A DNA stretch of 64,000 nucleotides from Mucilaginibacter mali. GTDB taxonomy: Bacteria; Bacteroidota; Bacteroidia; Sphingobacteriales; Sphingobacteriaceae. The translations under genes and the position numbers were made by a program. Positions within the stretch are counted from its first letter, which is position 1. Each line of letters starts with the position of its first letter. The stretch lies in NCBI RefSeq assembly GCF_013283875.1, contig NZ_CP054139.1:5084001-5148000 (forward strand). The letters run 5' to 3'. Shown here piece by piece: positions 61,352-64,000 of this stretch. The notes under the pieces were generated by a model. It did no database searches. It saw nothing but the letters and a program-made list of their open reading frames with translations, and was not told the DNA's origin.

Positions 61352-61996
61352 TCAAGAAGGAGAAATAAACGATACAACCGGCTTTTTATCATAACGGTTT
61401 ATGAGTTCGGCAATAACGAGATTGGGCACCCAGCTTAAAAAAGCGATGATAAGATAATTATATTCAAAATCAACCCCGTGGCCCAGCACATGGCAAAGCC
61501 AGATATAAAACCGCAGGTTGATGGCTGCAAAAGCCAGCGCGTAACTGCGGCGCATCATTTTTACGTGCGTATCTACATCGCGCTTACGGATCAGCAGCCA
61601 GGCCGAGAGCGTGAATGTTACCCAAAGCGTATTTTGCAGCAGGAACGATACAAACACCCCGGTACCACGATGGATAAACAAGGTCATTACATATGCTCCG
61701 GGCGATGCAAAGAATAATACCCCGAAAACATAAACCTTCCCCAGTAATTTATGCAGCTTGCGGTTGCGGTATACCCATGGCGCAAAGTTGAAGAAACCTG
61801 CCAGCAAGATCAAGCTGCTGCCCCAAATGTGGCAATAAAAGGCAGGCAGGTACCAGCCCGTTTTTACCGCGAATTGCTTTAACTGCAAAAAGCCCTCATC
61901 GCTTTTAAAATTGAAATATTGCAACGTGCTGATGCTCAATATAAACACCCAAAAAAAGGCGAAGCAGCGTAATATGAGGCGGGGGACATTCATCAC
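61352..61996 (-). CDS. DUF2306 domain membrane protein
   Basis: 214 residues with about six membrane segments and the DUF2306 features: HIWGSSLILLAGFFNFAPWVYRN, LLGKVYVFGVLFFASPGAYVM and VDTHVKMMRRSYALAFAAINLRF, with several conserved His that could bind heme or metal. Role is unknown. It begins one base after the large lipoprotein gene's stop, so both are probably in one operon. Confidence 0.9.
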   Translation of the reverse strand: MMNVPRLILRCFAFFWVFILSISTLQYFNFKSDEGFLQLKQFAVKTGWYLPAFYCHIWGSSLILLAGFFNFAPWVYRNRKLHKLLGKVYVFGVLFFASPGAYVMTLFIHRGTGVFVSFLLQNTLWVTFTLSAWLLIRKRDVDTHVKMMRRSYALAFAAINLRFYIWLCHVLGHGVDFEYNYLIIAFLSWVPNLVIAELINRYDKKPVVSFISPS

Positions 61997-61997
61997 A

Positions 61998-63860
61998 TTA
62001 TTTAGCCGCCAGTTTTTGCCCGCCCGTGCTCTTTAGTTTTTGGTTGATGAAGTTGATGTTGTATTTATCGATAACGGTAAGGGAGTCATCTACATTATCA
62101 TGATATTTGTCATCCTGATCTTTATCCCACCCAAATACTTCGGCCCATTTTTTATCCTTAAATCGGTATTTGTATTCGGCATAGATCTCGTTCTTCATGT
62201 AGCGCAGCAGGTCGGGCGTTATATGATCGGTACTGCTTGGGTTTTTGTTGTTAGCGTCCGAAAACTCGTAGCACCCCTTCAAATAGCTGTCATCCATTTT
62301 AACATATTTAGTAAAACCGAATAAACGGTTATTTGGCAGGTCTTCCAGTTTATCGTTACGAATGACGAGGTAATGATATTCCGTGCCCTGGTCAACGGTT
62401 CTGTCATTATACATAGGCCTGTATATAGATGAGCCAATCGTTACTTCAAAAAGCGAATCGTTAATAGGCTTCAGGCTATTGACATTACATTTTCCGTTTA
62501 TCGCACCATCGCCCTCCGATTCGTTCAGGTACGATAACAGATCATGCCCGTATACCCGGTTATTCTTTTTGTTGATCACCAACACATTATTATGTACATA
62601 CAAATCACCGCGACCGCCGATATAATTATCCCTGATGGAATAAAATGCTGAGGCCAGCCAGCTGGCGTTATCCTCCTTGCCTTCAAACTGCAATTCGTAC
62701 AAGGTGCTTACCTCCTCGTATTCGATGTTTTTGCGCAGTGGATTTTTAAATTCCTGAATCGGTGGTAACAGGGCCCAGTCGGTCATATATGATGGAGCGA
62801 TATAAACACTACCATGATTTTCGCGCGAATTATGCTCCATCACATTTTGCATCACCTGCTCTGTTAATTTGGATGTGCGCCCGTAAGCCTGAATGCGCGG
62901 CAGGTAATCCGCAATTTTGATATTAGCATCGGCATCCGAAAGGCTGAATCCTTTTTTCCAGTGATAGTAATCATTGCCCTTGCGCACTATCGCCAGGTCC
63001 TCGTCATCGTTTAGTGGGTAAATCTGGTCGTAGGCTACCGGTAATGCCACCTCGCCGGTTAAATTATAAAAGCCGCGCTTATGGTCTTTTTCAACCTCAA
63101 CCAGGTTAGGGAATGTAGCGCCAATGTTGTGGATCAGGTCAAAATCAACGGGGATAATTTCTTTCTGATCGGGCGATACCAACCCCATTTTAAAGTTGTG
63201 AGTAGTATCGCGACCCATACCGTTGTAAAAATCAAACTTACCCTTCACTACAAAAAACCATGTTTTACCATCCACGTGCTGAAACCAGGGGATACTATCG
63301 TACTTAGCTTTTAATTTATCCGCTACCTTAAATGCCGCCAGGGTTTGCGGGCTGTAGATATCGGCATCCTTTAAAGTTTTTCGGCGTACCAGGTTCTCGT
63401 AACCGATGTAATCGCCTAAAAAATCTTTGGCGTCCACATCCACAATCTTAAAGGTACTATTAGCTACCTCCTTTATTTTAAAGGTGAGGGTGGTGCTTTG
63501 CTCTTCAATGCTATCCCGGTGCAGTTTTATGGGGATGATCACTTTGGTCAGCTTTTCGTTAATAACAGTTGCATCATTGGCTTCCATATTCATGGTTACC
63601 GTAAAAATGGGCCTGCTGTTTTTAGATACCCCGGTTTGGTTACACAGCAGATTGATCAGTTGGCGAATGGCATCCTTTTTCTTGGGCATGGCAAAGTCCT
63701 GCATCAGGCTTTTGGTCTGCTTGTTTTGCACCTGCAGGTTAATGAGGTTTAAAAAGCTGTTCAGGGCTTCGTTATTGACCGAATGACGGTTGCAACGCGC
63801 AAAAAAAGCGGCGCAGCATAGCAATGCCGCGGCAAGGATAAGCATAGGTTTGGTTTTCAT
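61998..63860 (-). CDS. large lipoprotein with WG-type repeats, unknown function
   Basis: 620 residues. Signal with Cys in AFFARCNRH (residue 23) fits a lipoprotein. N-terminal alpha/beta part, then KMGLVSPDQKEIIPVDFDLIHNIG and RGFYNLTGEVALPVAYDQIYPL, which match WG (KWG) repeats, then a mixed region to the end with KKWAEVFGWDKDQDDKYHD. I do not recognise a named family. It is the first gene of a two-gene set with DUF2306. Confidence 0.72.
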   Translation of the reverse strand: MKTKPMLILAAALLCCAAFFARCNRHSVNNEALNSFLNLINLQVQNKQTKSLMQDFAMPKKKDAIRQLINLLCNQTGVSKNSRPIFTVTMNMEANDATVINEKLTKVIIPIKLHRDSIEEQSTTLTFKIKEVANSTFKIVDVDAKDFLGDYIGYENLVRRKTLKDADIYSPQTLAAFKVADKLKAKYDSIPWFQHVDGKTWFFVVKGKFDFYNGMGRDTTHNFKMGLVSPDQKEIIPVDFDLIHNIGATFPNLVEVEKDHKRGFYNLTGEVALPVAYDQIYPLNDDEDLAIVRKGNDYYHWKKGFSLSDADANIKIADYLPRIQAYGRTSKLTEQVMQNVMEHNSRENHGSVYIAPSYMTDWALLPPIQEFKNPLRKNIEYEEVSTLYELQFEGKEDNASWLASAFYSIRDNYIGGRGDLYVHNNVLVINKKNNRVYGHDLLSYLNESEGDGAINGKCNVNSLKPINDSLFEVTIGSSIYRPMYNDRTVDQGTEYHYLVIRNDKLEDLPNNRLFGFTKYVKMDDSYLKGCYEFSDANNKNPSSTDHITPDLLRYMKNEIYAEYKYRFKDKKWAEVFGWDKDQDDKYHDNVDDSLTVIDKYNINFINQKLKSTGGQKLAAK

Positions 63861-64000
63861 AGTACAGCTAAATTACGCTTTTGATGCTTGTTTGCAAACC
63901 CGTTTTAAAAGTTTACATGCCCGATAAGCTTGATTAAAAAGCACTTACAGATCTGCTTGTCTCATTGGTTTTATCTATGATGAATTGGGTAAATCTATTG
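63861..64000. other. end region without visible gene
   Basis: 140 bases, AT-rich, upstream of the large lipoprotein gene. I see no coding or RNA feature. Should include its promoter. Confidence 0.6.

Overview
The window looks like a chromosomal segment from a Bacteroidota species of the Sphingobacteriaceae, most like Mucilaginibacter or Pedobacter. I base this on family content (GLPGLI protein, DUF2911, DUF4407, outer-membrane beta-barrel receptor with a carboxypeptidase-regulatory domain, SbsA-type Ig-like lipoprotein), on Bacteroidota promoter elements of the TTTG / TAnnTTTG type, and on many long hairpin repeats between genes. No phage, ribosomal RNA operon or CRISPR array is visible. About 62 protein genes, one tRNA-Gly(CCC) and one 21-codon leader peptide can be supported.

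Layout. 0-3 kb: a cut-off alpha/beta hydrolase, an ArsR regulator with an AHSA1-like partner and a double operator, an SDR dehydrogenase and a secreted esterase. 3.2-8.7 kb: a DUF4407 membrane protein, then a minus-strand signalling cluster with two copies of a (membrane protein + HisKA_3 kinase) pair and one NarL-type response regulator. 8.8-13.3 kb: a Gfo/Idh/MocA oxidoreductase with ApbE, a DUF1080 protein and HflX. 13.7-19.8 kb: an operon of outer-membrane barrel, GLPGLI protein, BlaI repressor and M56 (BlaR1-like) protease, marked by three copies of one operator. 19.9-23.8 kb: a LytS/LytTR two-component pair and a phosphoesterase / YceI / cytochrome c operon. 24.2-26.6 kb: a VOC protein, an alginate-lyase-family protein and a ParE-type toxin-antitoxin pair.

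26.6-29.9 kb: trpE-trpG-trpC, preceded by a tryptophan-rich leader peptide and an intrinsic terminator, so probably controlled by attenuation. 29.9-32.4 kb: small membrane and DUF proteins. 32.7-35.7 kb: divergent nadA and nadB (NAD synthesis) around a 400-bp AT-rich spacer with DnaA-box-like sites. 35.7-36.2 kb: a GIY-YIG nuclease gene held between perfect 32-bp inverted repeats, with an empty version of the same element 3 kb away. 36.3-43.4 kb: gamma carbonic anhydrase, Ig-like lipoprotein, mnmG, an ABC-F ATPase and a nucleoside-diphosphate-sugar epimerase-like protein; four parS-like sites lie here and a fifth at 52.7 kb. 43.6-46.9 kb: an Mla-type lipid transporter (permease, ATPase, MCE protein) and a TetR regulator. 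46.9-64 kb: a secreted alpha/alpha-barrel protein, glgA-glgC, a FAD-dependent oxidoreductase, an amidase, a DinB/YfiT protein, a GNAT acetyltransferase, an S9 peptidase, HdeD and DUF2306 membrane proteins and a large WG-repeat lipoprotein.

The parS cluster beside mnmG, the DnaA-box-like spacer, and gene orientation that tends to point away from about 34 kb on both sides suggest the window lies in the chromosome's origin domain. The strongest candidates for something not previously described are the GIY-YIG nuclease with its inverted-repeat element and empty relatives, the trp attenuator, the palindromic element that supplies the end of trpG and the start of trpC, and the three-site BlaI-type regulon over an outer-membrane receptor operon.
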